64,000 bases of DNA from Verrucomicrobiota bacterium (GTDB lineage: Bacteria; Verrucomicrobiota; Verrucomicrobiia; Verrucomicrobiales; Verrucomicrobiaceae), in NCBI GenBank assembly GCA_017301975.1, contig JAFLEI010000031.1:24700-88699 (forward strand), read 5' to 3'. The notes below the pieces were generated by a model that was not told the origin of the DNA, searched no databases, and saw only the letters and a program-made list of their open reading frames with translations. Below are positions 50,753 through 59,087 of this stretch, in pieces (position 1 is the first letter of the stretch; each line of letters opens with the position of its first letter). The position numbers were made by a program, and so were the translations under genes.

Positions 50753-52588
50753 TCATACGTCAAACACCTGCGCCGCGCGCTGCAGCAGCGGGTCGGCTGG
50801 CAGGAGTGACAGGCCGCTGCGGATGGCGGCGCGGGCTTCGGGCAGACGGTCCTGCTGAGCCAGTGAGGTGGCCTTGGCGCAGTAGGCTCCGGGCAGGCAG
50901 GGATCGAGATCGAGCGCGGTGGAGGCGGAGGTCTGCGCCTCAGAAAACCGGCGTAGCTCGATGAGCGCATTGGCGCGGTTGGTCCAGGCCTTGGCGTACG
51001 CGGCATTGAGGGCGATGGCGCGGTCCGCACTGGCCAGCGCCTCCCCGGGCTGCTTCATGCGGCGCAGGAGGATGGCGCGGTTGTTCCAGGTGATGGCGGC
51101 GCCGGGCTGCGCGGCCACGATGGCATCCAGCACGTGAAGCGCCTGCTCTGCGGGCAAGAGTTCGATGAAGAGATGCGAGGGGCCGTCCAGCTCGCCCATG
51201 CGGCCGGATTCGCAGGCAAGCTCAAGCGCCTGATCCAGCCAGGTCAAAGCATCGTCACGGCGGCCAAGACCCATCGCGGCCTGCGCGAGATTGGCGGCAG
51301 GACCGGGTTCATCCGGGGCAAGCTGGCGGGCCTGCGCCGCACTGCGATAGGCTGCGTCAAAGTCGCGCCGCTCCAGGTGGATGCAGCACTGGATCTGGTG
51401 CGCCTTCCAGTTAGCGGGGTTCAGGCGGAGCGCGTGCTCCACCTCGGCCTGGGCCTTGCGCGGCTGACCGAGGTTCAGCCAGGTCTGCGCGGCATTCACC
51501 AGGGCATCGGCATGCAGCGGTGCATCGGGTTCGGCGGCCTCAGGCAGCGCGCTGCCGAGGAGGGAGGCGTGCAGGGATTCAAGACGTGAGGCGATGATTT
51601 GGAAATTCGCAGGCCGAGCGGCGGGATTTGTGGCAAGACACTCATTCAGCAGCGCGGCCAGCGGCTCGGGCATGTGCGCAGCGGTGCAGAGGTCCGCCGG
51701 GCGTGCTGCCTCGGGAAAACGCCCCAGCACCGCGCACAGCAGCGTGATGCCATAGGCATACACATCCGCCGCCGTGCTGCGGCCAGAGCGGCGGGCGACC
51801 ATTTCAGGAGCCATGAAGCCGTCTGTACCGGCGATGAGACCGGAGGCACTGGCATCATCAGCAGAAAGTGAAAGCCCGAAGTCGCTGACCTTGGCCACGC
51901 CCTCGCCTGTGATTAAAACATTCGGGGGCTTGAGGTCGCCGTGGATCAGATGCGCCTCCTGCGCGGCGTGCGCCAGACCCCGCGCCATGTCGAGGCCATG
52001 CCGGAGGGTGGTGCGCCAGTCCGTGCGGCCTTTCTCAATCTCTTCCACCAGAGTGCGCCCGCCGGTGATGTGCTCCATCAACAGGAAGGGAATGCGGTTG
52101 TGCATTTCCACGCCGTAGGCCAGCACGAGATTGGGATGCGGCGTGAGCGCCACGGAGTTCATGGCCTCGGCCACAAACAGCTCGCACAGCTCGGGGTCGG
52201 TCAGGTGCTGAGGAAGCGGGCACTTCAGCGCGGCGAGCGAGTCGCCACGGTGATACAGCTCCGGCGCGAGGCTGCGGCAGAGGTACACCAGGCCAAAGCC
52301 TCCGCGCAGGATTTTGCGCACCTCATATTTTCCGCCAATGCAGGAGCCGGGCTGAAAGGGGACGCCCTCCAAAAACTGGCACTCGCTCAGGAGCTCCTGC
52401 TGCAGCTCGTCATCGCCCTGCGCGGCCTCATTCAGCCCCAGCAGATCCGCCAGTCCGCCGGCCTCCAGCGGGCCGCCGCGCTCCAGCCGCCCGCGCATGG
52501 ACGAGCGCGCTTCAGGGGCGTCGATCAGTCCACGCTTCAGGGCGGAGAGAAGATCGCGCAGGCTGCGGGAATGGGCATCGGAAGGCAT
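50753..52588 (-). CDS. Ser/Thr protein kinase with C-terminal TPR repeats
   Basis: A 611-residue cytoplasmic eukaryotic-type kinase. Residues ~85-345 are the kinase domain: glycine loop ILRGGFGLVY, Lys122 (LAALKCP), HGDLKPPN (catalytic Asp218; the HRD Arg is Gly, a non-RD kinase), DFG at 236-238 and APEM with GTDGF. From ~355 a TPR array (NWKAHQIQCCIHLERRDFDAAY, ITWNNRAILLRRMKQPGEALASAD) extends to the end. No membrane segment is present. The gene follows the sigma factor by only 6 bp; ECF sigma plus STK pairs are known in Planctomycetes and Verrucomicrobia, where the kinase signals to the sigma factor. Substrates not known. Confidence 0.88.
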   Translation of the reverse strand: MPSDAHSRSLRDLLSALKRGLIDAPEARSSMRGRLERGGPLEAGGLADLLGLNEAAQGDDELQQELLSECQFLEGVPFQPGSCIGGKYEVRKILRGGFGLVYLCRSLAPELYHRGDSLAALKCPLPQHLTDPELCELFVAEAMNSVALTPHPNLVLAYGVEMHNRIPFLLMEHITGGRTLVEEIEKGRTDWRTTLRHGLDMARGLAHAAQEAHLIHGDLKPPNVLITGEGVAKVSDFGLSLSADDASASGLIAGTDGFMAPEMVARRSGRSTAADVYAYGITLLCAVLGRFPEAARPADLCTAAHMPEPLAALLNECLATNPAARPANFQIIASRLESLHASLLGSALPEAAEPDAPLHADALVNAAQTWLNLGQPRKAQAEVEHALRLNPANWKAHQIQCCIHLERRDFDAAYRSAAQARQLAPDEPGPAANLAQAAMGLGRRDDALTWLDQALELACESGRMGELDGPSHLFIELLPAEQALHVLDAIVAAQPGAAITWNNRAILLRRMKQPGEALASADRAIALNAAYAKAWTNRANALIELRRFSEAQTSASTALDLDPCLPGAYCAKATSLAQQDRLPEARAAIRSGLSLLPADPLLQRAAQVFDV

Positions 52589-52594
52589 GGGATT

Positions 52595-53338
52595 TCAGGC
52601 CGGGCGGCTCAGCGCGGCAAAGAGGTCGCGCACTTCGTCATCCACCTCGGCGCTGTCGGTCGCGTATTGAGCGATCTCCTCGCGCAGCAGCCGCTGGTAC
52701 GCGCGGCGAGCGGTCACGAGGCGGTTGGCCACCTCCTTTTCGGTGAGGCCGAGTTCCTCGGCCATCTCGCGCTGCGAGGGGGCGGGCACGCCATCGAGGA
52801 TGGGCAGGAGCATGAAGCGCCTGAAAATGCTGAAGTGCGCCTGCTTGCCGGTGGCGGCGCACTCGCGCTCCAGGGAGTCCACCACACGGGCCAGCAGCAT
52901 GCGCGCCCATGACTGCGTGAAGGCATCCTCCGCCGTGTGGCTGTCCACGCCTAGCACCGCCGCGTTGCCTCCCTCCTCCATCACCTCGTCTGCGGAGATG
53001 AAACCGCCCGCCGGCCGCCGGTGCTGCGCCTGATCATGCCGGTGGGCATTGGCGGCGTAGTGCTGCAGCGCAGAGAGCATCAGGCCACGGAAGCGCCCGC
53101 GCGAATTTTCGGCTTTTTCAAACAGCCCGTGCTGCATGGAGTGGAGAAAGAAGTCCTGCACCAGGTCCTCGGCCTTCTCGTGGCCAAAGCCGCGCCGCGA
53201 CAGATAGGCCAGCACGGGTTTGCGGTAGAGCTGGTAGAGCGTGCCGAGCACTTCGTTTTTGGTGGTTTCATCGCCCTCTTTCAGCCGCGCCAGCTGTGAC
53301 CAACGCGTTTGCGGAAACATTTCGCCCTCGTTGCTCAT
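52595..53338 (-). CDS. ECF-like sigma factor linked to the Ser/Thr kinase
   Basis: A 247-residue sigma factor from the ATG at 53338 (MSNEGEMFPQTRWSQLARLK, the typical 'TRWS' opening of planctomycete/verrucomicrobial ECF factors). Region 2 includes YRKPVLAYLSRRGFGHEKAEDLVQDFF and region 4 LDGVPAPSQREMAEELGLTEKEVANRL. It is the first gene of the sigma-kinase pair and lies 77 bp downstream of three small secreted-peptide genes on the same strand. Its targets are unknown. Confidence 0.85.
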   Translation of the reverse strand: MSNEGEMFPQTRWSQLARLKEGDETTKNEVLGTLYQLYRKPVLAYLSRRGFGHEKAEDLVQDFFLHSMQHGLFEKAENSRGRFRGLMLSALQHYAANAHRHDQAQHRRPAGGFISADEVMEEGGNAAVLGVDSHTAEDAFTQSWARMLLARVVDSLERECAATGKQAHFSIFRRFMLLPILDGVPAPSQREMAEELGLTEKEVANRLVTARRAYQRLLREEIAQYATDSAEVDDEVRDLFAALSRPA

Positions 53339-53415
53339 GCCGGGCAGGCTACGGGGCAAAGCGCAAACGGCAAGCCCGCATGGAACGGGCCTGCCGTTGT
53401 GTCTGACGCGACCTC

Positions 53416-53661
53416 TCAGAGAGCAGGTGGCGGCACCGGGTGGATCTCCAGGCGGATGCCGGGTTCCTTCCCGGATTCCTTGTACTCCTTGATGGCCTGC
53501 TCCGGTGTGCGCCCGCTGCCGGTTTCACGTGGAGGCTGCGCCTCGCTGATGCGCTCCACCAGTTGCTTCGCTTCTTTGAGCTTCTGATCCGTGTCGGAGG
53601 CCTTGAGCACGCTGCTGGCAGCGCCAAGAATCAGGAGCGTGAGGCAGATTTGAGTTTTCAT
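53416..53661 (-). CDS. Small exported peptide 3, upstream of the sigma/kinase pair
   Basis: An 81-residue protein with signal peptide MKTQICLTLLILGAASSVLKA, then a charged helix (DQKLKEAKQLVERISEAQ) and a Pro-rich end (EIHPVPPPAL). No known motif. It is the third of three tandem minus-strand genes beginning MKTx and preceding the sigma factor. The start is the ATG at 53661; codons upstream are Pro/His-rich and not coding-like. Confidence 0.6.
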   Translation of the reverse strand: MKTQICLTLLILGAASSVLKASDTDQKLKEAKQLVERISEAQPPRETGSGRTPEQAIKEYKESGKEPGIRLEIHPVPPPAL

Positions 53662-53696
53662 GAGGATGTGATGTGGGGTGTTGGAGGTTTTTGATT

Positions 53697-53954
53697 TCAG
53701 GCAGCCGCCGTGAAGGGAGTTGGCCGGGTGGGCTTCCCAGGCAGCCTGACACACCCGTCGTCCGTCCCGGTCACTGCCAGCTGATCCCAGGGATCAGCGG
53801 TCGGGGGCAGCGGGTGGCACGGACGGACAGGCCGGGGCATGTCGGGCAAATCCGGCGGGCAGATGGGCAGCGGGCGGAACGTTGTGTCAGCTTGAGCGCT
53901 CGGATGAAAGGCGAGCGCGGCGGTGAAGAGGCAGAGGAGGATGGATGTTTTCAT
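53697..53954 (-). CDS. Small exported peptide 2, Pro/Cys-rich
   Basis: An 85-residue protein with signal MKTSILLCLFTAALAFHPSAQA. The mature part is unusually rich in Pro, with four Cys including the signal (PLPICPPDLPDMPRPVRPCHP, DDGCVRLPGKP). Two or three mature cysteines could form disulfides. No known family. It starts at the ATG at 53954, 55 bp after the 52-residue gene upstream. Confidence 0.55.
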   Translation of the reverse strand: MKTSILLCLFTAALAFHPSAQADTTFRPLPICPPDLPDMPRPVRPCHPLPPTADPWDQLAVTGTDDGCVRLPGKPTRPTPFTAAA

Positions 53955-54009
53955 GGGGATGGGTGTGATGAAGGATTTGAATGAAGGAGGTGAGATGGGA
54001 GGGGTTTGC

Positions 54010-54168
54010 TTATCCACGGACAGCGGCGACTGCCGTGGGTCCACGGGGGCGGGGTGGGTCTTTGAAGACTTCCTTGATGCGGTCGGCGAGGGATTCGTCG
54101 GCCCGTGCCCCGGTGATGGAGCTGAGAGCAATCAGGAACAGGAGGGCGGTGCAGAGTTTCGTTTTCAT
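54010..54168 (-). CDS. Small exported peptide 1 (52 residues)
   Basis: A short gene from the ATG at 54168: MKTKLCTALLFLIALSSITGARA is a signal peptide ending at ARA, followed by a mature peptide of about 29 residues (DESLADRIKEVFKDPPRPRGPTA). Its TAA stop is at 54010-54012. It shares the MKT-hydrophobic start and minus-strand orientation with the two genes that follow it. No family known. Confidence 0.55.
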   Translation of the reverse strand: MKTKLCTALLFLIALSSITGARADESLADRIKEVFKDPPRPRGPTAVAAVRG

Positions 54169-54452
54169 GGGATGCGGATGTTGTTTGTGTTTGTTTGATT
54201 TGTGGGATCGGCAGATTTGCCTCTCTGCATGTGGTTTACCGGTCCGCGCCCCGACTCTGCGTGAGGCTTGAAAATAATTTCATTTCGTGTCGGAGAACGT
54301 CCGGCCATAACTGGCGCAGGGGTGGCAGATCCACTCTTGCAGGCACCTGATTGACGACCGAGCCACTGCCGGTTATTGCATGCCATGTGTCAGTGCCGGA
54401 CCATCACCCAGCGCCAGCTGCGCGCTTCCGGTATTGAGAAATCAAACCCTGA
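54169..54452. other. Divergent intergenic region upstream of the small-peptide/sigma/kinase genes
   Basis: No gene is supported. The minus strand holds a T/A-rich palindromic stretch GAAATTATTTTC at about 54270-54281, some 105 bp before the first small peptide, which may mark the promoter region, perhaps one read by the linked sigma factor. That is speculation. The rest shows nothing recognisable. Confidence 0.3.
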
Positions 54453-54968
54453 ATGACCATGGCTTACGACTGGGATGGGGACCGCAACAGCTTCTGTGAA
54501 TGCGCCAGCCGTGGTCATGTGGATTCGCCAGGCAAAGAATGGCTGGCCGAAAGACTCGATCAGGCGGCGGCGCTCGCCAAGGCCGGCAGTCTGAGTGAAG
54601 CAGCAAAGAAGATTGAGGAGATCCGGGCGCGGGTCGTGGCTGTGCGCTTGTTTTACAGCTGGGATGACGGCATCCTCTGCTTCGGCAATCTCATCCAGCT
54701 GATTCGCCGCATGTCACCGGAGACCCAGGTGCCGTCCGCGTATCAAAAACTGATTGACGCCCAGCCCAGTCTGAAATGGGACGAAGACATGACCCGCAAG
54801 CAGAAGGCCTTTTGGTATGGCTCCTCTTCAGCCGAGGCCGGAGGTGTCATCATGGTCGGACCCGCTGCTGAGCCGTCCGGGAAATCCGGTTGTCTGGTGG
54901 TGATAATGGGCCTGCTGGCAGGCAGCCTTGGGGCGATCGTGCTCAGTGCGTTGTGCAATGTTCGTTAG
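54453..54968 (+). CDS. Hypothetical protein with C-terminal membrane anchor
   Basis: A 171-residue protein (MTMAYDWDGDRNSFCECASRG) with a helical middle (LAERLDQAAALAKAGSLSEAAKKIEEIRARV) and one C-terminal membrane segment (CLVVIMGLLAGSLGAIVLSAL). There is no N-terminal signal, so it is likely tail-anchored with the body in the cytoplasm. It is convergent with the WD40 gene (116 bp). Family unknown. Confidence 0.5.
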   Translation: MTMAYDWDGDRNSFCECASRGHVDSPGKEWLAERLDQAAALAKAGSLSEAAKKIEEIRARVVAVRLFYSWDDGILCFGNLIQLIRRMSPETQVPSAYQKLIDAQPSLKWDEDMTRKQKAFWYGSSSAEAGGVIMVGPAAEPSGKSGCLVVIMGLLAGSLGAIVLSALCNVR

Positions 54969-55083
54969 CCATGGATCGAAGTACGATGGGCGCTCATGGC
55001 CGTCGATTCATGGCTCTCGCGAGGTCAAGCGCATTCAACCCGGCCCAAACCCGACAGGCAAGGAGTGTCCTTCGTACACTTCC

Positions 55084-56661
55084 CTACAGACCCGTGTCCC
55101 AGACCATCACCGCACAATCATTGCCTCCGCTGATGACTCTTCCGCCAGTGGGTGTGATGGCGCAGGCATAGACCGATCTGCCCTGCTCATGGCCACGCAG
55201 GCGTCGCCGGATGCAACTGGCGGGAGCAGCGCTGAGATCGATCACGCATACTTCGGTACCGAGTGCAGCGACTGCCCACTGGCCGCCTGGAACCATTTGA
55301 AACGCATCAAAGCAGTCTTCCTTCGTTTCAGCGATGCTGCCGATGACTTTGCCCTCGGTCACGTCCAGCACGCGCAGTTTGTAACCTGCTTGCACGATGG
55401 CTTTCCATCGCTCGGACATGAAAAAGATCGCCTTGAGTGCACGCTCGGGAAAGTGGGCGGTCTTGGCCAGCTGGCCGTTGCTGGCATCCCAGACTTTGAC
55501 CGTGTCCGCACGTTCACCACCACCGGTGAGGGCCCATGCGCCATCTCGTGACAGTGCCACCGCCGCCACGCCGCCATCGTGGGTTTTGCCAAAGAAGCCG
55601 CCGAACTTCCGTTCGTGCGAGCCTTTGTTCGCGTCCCACAGCCGCGCGGTGCCGTCGCCACTGCCGCTCAGCAAGAGACGTCCGTCAGCCGATGCAGCGA
55701 GGCTGAAGATGGTGAAGGAGTGCTTGCGCAGACAGTGGACCACGCGACCGCTGGACAGCTCCCAAATCCACAGCGCACCGCTGTTACCCGCAGCGGCTAC
55801 GCGCGTTTCATCGCCCAGGAAGATCACGGAGGTCAGGAAGCTGCCATCGGCCTGCAACTGTTGCAGTTCGCGTCCGGACTCCAGATCCCAGACGCGCACG
55901 AAATGGTTCCAGCCGACGGAAAGCCCGATGCGGCCGTCACGTGAGATCGCCACGGCTTCCACATTGTTGTCGTGAGCCAGCTTGAAATGAAACCGCAGTC
56001 TGCCCTGCGCCTGGGCCGCAGGTGCGGAGCGTGCAGGAGCTGATGCCGCTGGAGCAGGCGCGGCTGCCTGCGAGCGCTGCTCTTGACGAAGCTCCTCCAT
56101 TGAGTGCAGAAAGGCGGCGCGCTTTTCCTCCACCTCGTCGGCAGGCGCTGCTGGCAGATCATCCCGTTCACCGATGCCTGAGCACGCGATAGCAAAGGTC
56201 TCCTGCAGCCAGCGCCACGCGCGGTGCCGTTTTGGGTCGGTGTCGTCCTTGCGAATTTCATCGCCCAGCGCAGACAGCATCTGGTCCTCGCAGTCGAAGA
56301 GATTTTCGAGCGGCATGTCGGTCTCGAGCATCTGCAGAGCAATGGTGCCGCATTTGCCGGCCATCGCGAGAAAATCGCGCTCGGCACCCGAGAGGCTGTC
56401 CAGCTCCGCCACCAGACGCTCGACGCGCCGGCTGACTGCGAGCGCCTTGCGCCGGCGATATTCACTGCGCGGCTCAAAGGGCTGCAGCGCATCACAACGC
56501 GGACAGGCGATGGTGTAATCCTCCAGCGTCCTCCGCGCATTGGCCGGGTCCTGCAGAGCCGCCATGGCGCCGATCAGATGTCGCGCGCCGAGTTCATCCG
56601 CGTTGAGCTGCGTGGTGCGCCGGCACTGCGGGCACTTGATCTGCCATTTTTTGTCGGACAT
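55084..56661 (-). CDS. WD40-repeat protein with N-terminal zinc-ribbon-like domain
   Basis: A 525-residue cytoplasmic protein. The first ~60 residues hold two CPxC motifs (IKCPQCRRTTQLNADEL and IACPRCDALQPFEP), which form a likely zinc ribbon. A helical region and an Ala/Pro linker (QAAAPAPAASAPARSAP) follow. A C-terminal WD40 propeller of about seven blades comes last (AVAISRDGRIGLSVGWNHFVRVWDL, LLLSGSGDGTARLWDA, RVISGGNDCAVMVWDT). It is presumably a scaffold; no catalytic domain is seen. Similar zinc-ribbon WD40 proteins are common in Planctomycetes and Verrucomicrobia. It stands alone. Confidence 0.8.
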   Translation of the reverse strand: MSDKKWQIKCPQCRRTTQLNADELGARHLIGAMAALQDPANARRTLEDYTIACPRCDALQPFEPRSEYRRRKALAVSRRVERLVAELDSLSGAERDFLAMAGKCGTIALQMLETDMPLENLFDCEDQMLSALGDEIRKDDTDPKRHRAWRWLQETFAIACSGIGERDDLPAAPADEVEEKRAAFLHSMEELRQEQRSQAAAPAPAASAPARSAPAAQAQGRLRFHFKLAHDNNVEAVAISRDGRIGLSVGWNHFVRVWDLESGRELQQLQADGSFLTSVIFLGDETRVAAAGNSGALWIWELSSGRVVHCLRKHSFTIFSLAASADGRLLLSGSGDGTARLWDANKGSHERKFGGFFGKTHDGGVAAVALSRDGAWALTGGGERADTVKVWDASNGQLAKTAHFPERALKAIFFMSERWKAIVQAGYKLRVLDVTEGKVIGSIAETKEDCFDAFQMVPGGQWAVAALGTEVCVIDLSAAPASCIRRRLRGHEQGRSVYACAITPTGGRVISGGNDCAVMVWDTGL

Positions 56662-56735
56662 TGGATGCGGCGGAATGAAGTTGAGTGCAGAGCCTGTTCA
56701 CCTGCAACAGCAGGCCCAAGCATAGCACCGATGGA

Positions 56736-57077
56736 TCAATGCACCACCGGACTGATTTTCTTCACGATGAAGACCGCCACCGCGCCGCGCTCGGGATAAT
56801 TTTTCGTGCCATGCACACCGCTTACTGAGACAAACTGACCGTCCTGAATCCACCCGAAAGCCTCCGGTGGCAGGAGCAGCTCCACGCGTTGTTTTTCACC
56901 GGTGCGCAAAGCCCAGCCGGTGGTCTCCCCGCCAATGGCAATCCGTTGTTCGAGCTTGCCCGCGAGCTGAACTTCCGGAGCCGCCTTGGCGACTGGCCCG
57001 GACGGTGCAGTCTGGCCCAGGGTCACGGAGCAGAGCAGGCAGGTGAGGAGGAGGGTGGTAGGGATGAGGTGGTTCAT
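56736..57077 (-). CDS. Small exported hypothetical protein
   Basis: A 113-residue protein from the ATG at 57077 with signal MNHLIPTTLLLTCLLCSVTLGQ. The mature part is beta-like (QLAGKLEQRIAIGGETTGWAL, KQRVELLLPPEAFGWIQDGQFVSVSGVHG). It contains a GxxxG-style turn and a short C-terminus. No recognised motif. It is 75 bp downstream of the WD40 gene start on the same strand. Confidence 0.5.
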   Translation of the reverse strand: MNHLIPTTLLLTCLLCSVTLGQTAPSGPVAKAAPEVQLAGKLEQRIAIGGETTGWALRTGEKQRVELLLPPEAFGWIQDGQFVSVSGVHGTKNYPERGAVAVFIVKKISPVVH

Positions 57078-57173
57078 GGCAGTCGTAGGTGGCTGTGAAT
57101 GGATTACCGGAAAACACTTCAACTCTGCGCCGGCTGCGAAAAAAGTCGTGAGGTCGTAAAAAGCTGTTCACCC

Positions 57174-58589
57174 CTACTCTTTAAACACCTTCTGCAGATC
57201 CACCTTGTCGCCGAGGTCGGCGGAGAGTTTGACGAGGCGCGCATACATCTCCTTTTTCTTCGCCGCATGCTCTGGTTTTGCCGCGAGGTCGGTCATCTCC
57301 TGTGGATCTTCAGAGAGGTGGTAGAGGCGCAGCACTTTGGCCTTCGGATACGCGATGAGCTTCCAGTCGTCGTGGGTGACGGCACGCTGCAGTTCCAGGT
57401 AGGCGCCATACACGGACTCGTAGCTGGACTGCTTCTGCGTACCCTTCAGCAGCGGCAGCAGGCTGTGGAAGAAGACGTGCTGCGGCTTCTCGGCTCCGGC
57501 GAGATCGAGCGCGGTGGCCATGACATCCTGCAGGTAGATGGCATTGTCGTTTTTCGCGCCCTTGTCCACACCGGGACCGGCGACGATGAAGGGCACGCGT
57601 ACACTGTCGTCATACATGTTCTGTTTGCCGATGAGACCGTGATGACCGACGGCGAGGCCGTGGTCGGCGGTAAAGAAGATCCAGGTGTTGTCGGCCTGGC
57701 CGTTTGCATCGAGCGCATCAAGGATTTTGCCGATCTGCACGTCGAGGTGCGTGATGAGCGCATAGTACTCGCTGCGGTGCGTCTTCACCGCGAGCTCGGT
57801 GCGCGGCATCGGGGCGAGGTGTTCGTCGCGCAGTGTCTCCGAGCAGCCGATAGTGTCCTTGTAGGGGTACTCAGGGATGAAGTTCTCGGGCACCTTGATA
57901 CGGCTGAGCGGATACATGTCCTGAAACTCTTTGGGAGCCTGACGCGGATCATGCGGCGCATTGAAGGCGGCGTAGATGAAGAAGGGCTTCTCCTGCTGCT
58001 TCGCGTCATTGAGAAACGTGATCGTGTGATCATTCACGACTTCGCTCCAATGCCTGCCACCTTCCCAAAAGCCGCCGAGTGATTTGTCATACGGGCTCCA
58101 CGCATCTGTCTGACCGGCGATGGGGCGGTTGTAAGCGGTGGGCACGGTCTTCGGCATGCCGGGGCGCACATCCATGACCATGTCGAAGATCTTCGTCGCA
58201 TCGGTCTGCACATGCCACTTTCCGGTCATGTAGGTCTTGTAGCCCGCCTTGCTCATCAACTGCGACCAGAGCACGCCGGACTGGCGTTCTTTGTCGGTGG
58301 TTTTGTAAACCGCACCGGCATCCCACACACTGCGCCCGGTGTTCAGCATCGTGCGGCTGGCCACACACACCGCGCCGCTCCACGAGCCCATGTTGTAAGC
58401 GCGGGTGAAGGTGGTGCCGCGTGCGGCCAGGCGGTCGATGTTCGGCGTGTCGATGTCCGTGTGACCAAAGGCGCGAACGGCCTCATAGGTGAGGTCGTCG
58501 GCAAAGAGGAAGAGGACGTTTGGCTTCGCCGCGAAGGACGAATGCAAAAGAACGAATGACGAAAGCGTGATGAGCAGGATGGACTTCAT
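57174..58589 (-). CDS. Sulfatase (choline-sulfatase/arylsulfatase-like)
   Basis: A 471-residue sulfatase from the ATG at 58589 with the repeat-derived signal MKSILLITLSSFVLLHSSFA. PNVLFLFADDLTYEAVRAFG starts the catalytic domain; the type I site is CVASR with Cys75, a C-x-A-x-R variant of the usual C-x-P-x-R that is known to be modified. Later motifs GKWHVQTD, ADHGLAVGHHGLIGKQNMYDDSVRVP complete the family pattern. Its substrate is not deducible. It lies next to the small gene at 58671 and two more sulfatases. Confidence 0.88.
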   Translation of the reverse strand: MKSILLITLSSFVLLHSSFAAKPNVLFLFADDLTYEAVRAFGHTDIDTPNIDRLAARGTTFTRAYNMGSWSGAVCVASRTMLNTGRSVWDAGAVYKTTDKERQSGVLWSQLMSKAGYKTYMTGKWHVQTDATKIFDMVMDVRPGMPKTVPTAYNRPIAGQTDAWSPYDKSLGGFWEGGRHWSEVVNDHTITFLNDAKQQEKPFFIYAAFNAPHDPRQAPKEFQDMYPLSRIKVPENFIPEYPYKDTIGCSETLRDEHLAPMPRTELAVKTHRSEYYALITHLDVQIGKILDALDANGQADNTWIFFTADHGLAVGHHGLIGKQNMYDDSVRVPFIVAGPGVDKGAKNDNAIYLQDVMATALDLAGAEKPQHVFFHSLLPLLKGTQKQSSYESVYGAYLELQRAVTHDDWKLIAYPKAKVLRLYHLSEDPQEMTDLAAKPEHAAKKKEMYARLVKLSADLGDKVDLQKVFKE

Positions 58590-58670
58590 GGTTGGCTGGG
58601 AAAAGGGTTTGGCCGAAATGCTGTTTAGTACTCCATTTCGAAGCAAAAACCGGACATGGGTTGTCAAAAG

Positions 58671-59057
58671 CTAAGTGAGTTCCGAGGTGCTGATCTGGAT
58701 TTTGCAGTTCTCTCCCAGACCGTAGTAGCCTTCCAAGACAGTCCGGACCATGTGCTCGATCTCCTGCTCTGCGGCCTCCGATACGTCAAATGTGCAGAAC
58801 AGATTCGACTCCCATCCTGCCAGAGTGGAGCCACTGGCAATATGAACGCCTTCTTCGGTAAGAACACTCTCCGGGTCTTCCTCGTCCAGGTACTGAAAGT
58901 TGAGCATACCGGCATGGAGCTGGATCCAGAAGGGTGGTTGTGAATCTCCCGGCTCCGAAGCTTCGATCAAAGTGCACCAACCATTTTTATTGTGGGCGAT
59001 CGAGGTGGAGCCCACGGACTCCATGGCAGCGCGAAGTTCTGTTTCTATGTGGGTCAT
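58671..59057 (-). CDS. Hypothetical protein between sulfatase genes
   Basis: A 128-residue acidic protein (MTHIETELRAAMESVGSTSIAHNKNGWCTLIEA, FWIQLHAGMLNFQYLDEEDP, EIEHMVRTVLEGYYGLGENC) without signal or membrane segments. Its layout recalls small T3SS-chaperone-like or YbjN-type folds, but I cannot assign it. It lies between two sulfatase genes of the same strand (30 bp downstream of its stop to the next sulfatase start, 81 bp on the other side). Confidence 0.55.
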   Translation of the reverse strand: MTHIETELRAAMESVGSTSIAHNKNGWCTLIEASEPGDSQPPFWIQLHAGMLNFQYLDEEDPESVLTEEGVHIASGSTLAGWESNLFCTFDVSEAAEQEIEHMVRTVLEGYYGLGENCKIQISTSELT

Positions 59058-59087
59058 CTTTGGAATAAGTGCGTGGTGCCGGTAAAA

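Noticed and set aside
54010..54018. TTATCCACG, close to a DnaA box
   Set aside because: Single copy, no neighbouring boxes or AT-rich unwinding region, and it coincides with the stop codon of the 52-residue gene. The rpmH cluster here has no dnaA or DnaA-box cluster, so no replication origin is claimed.
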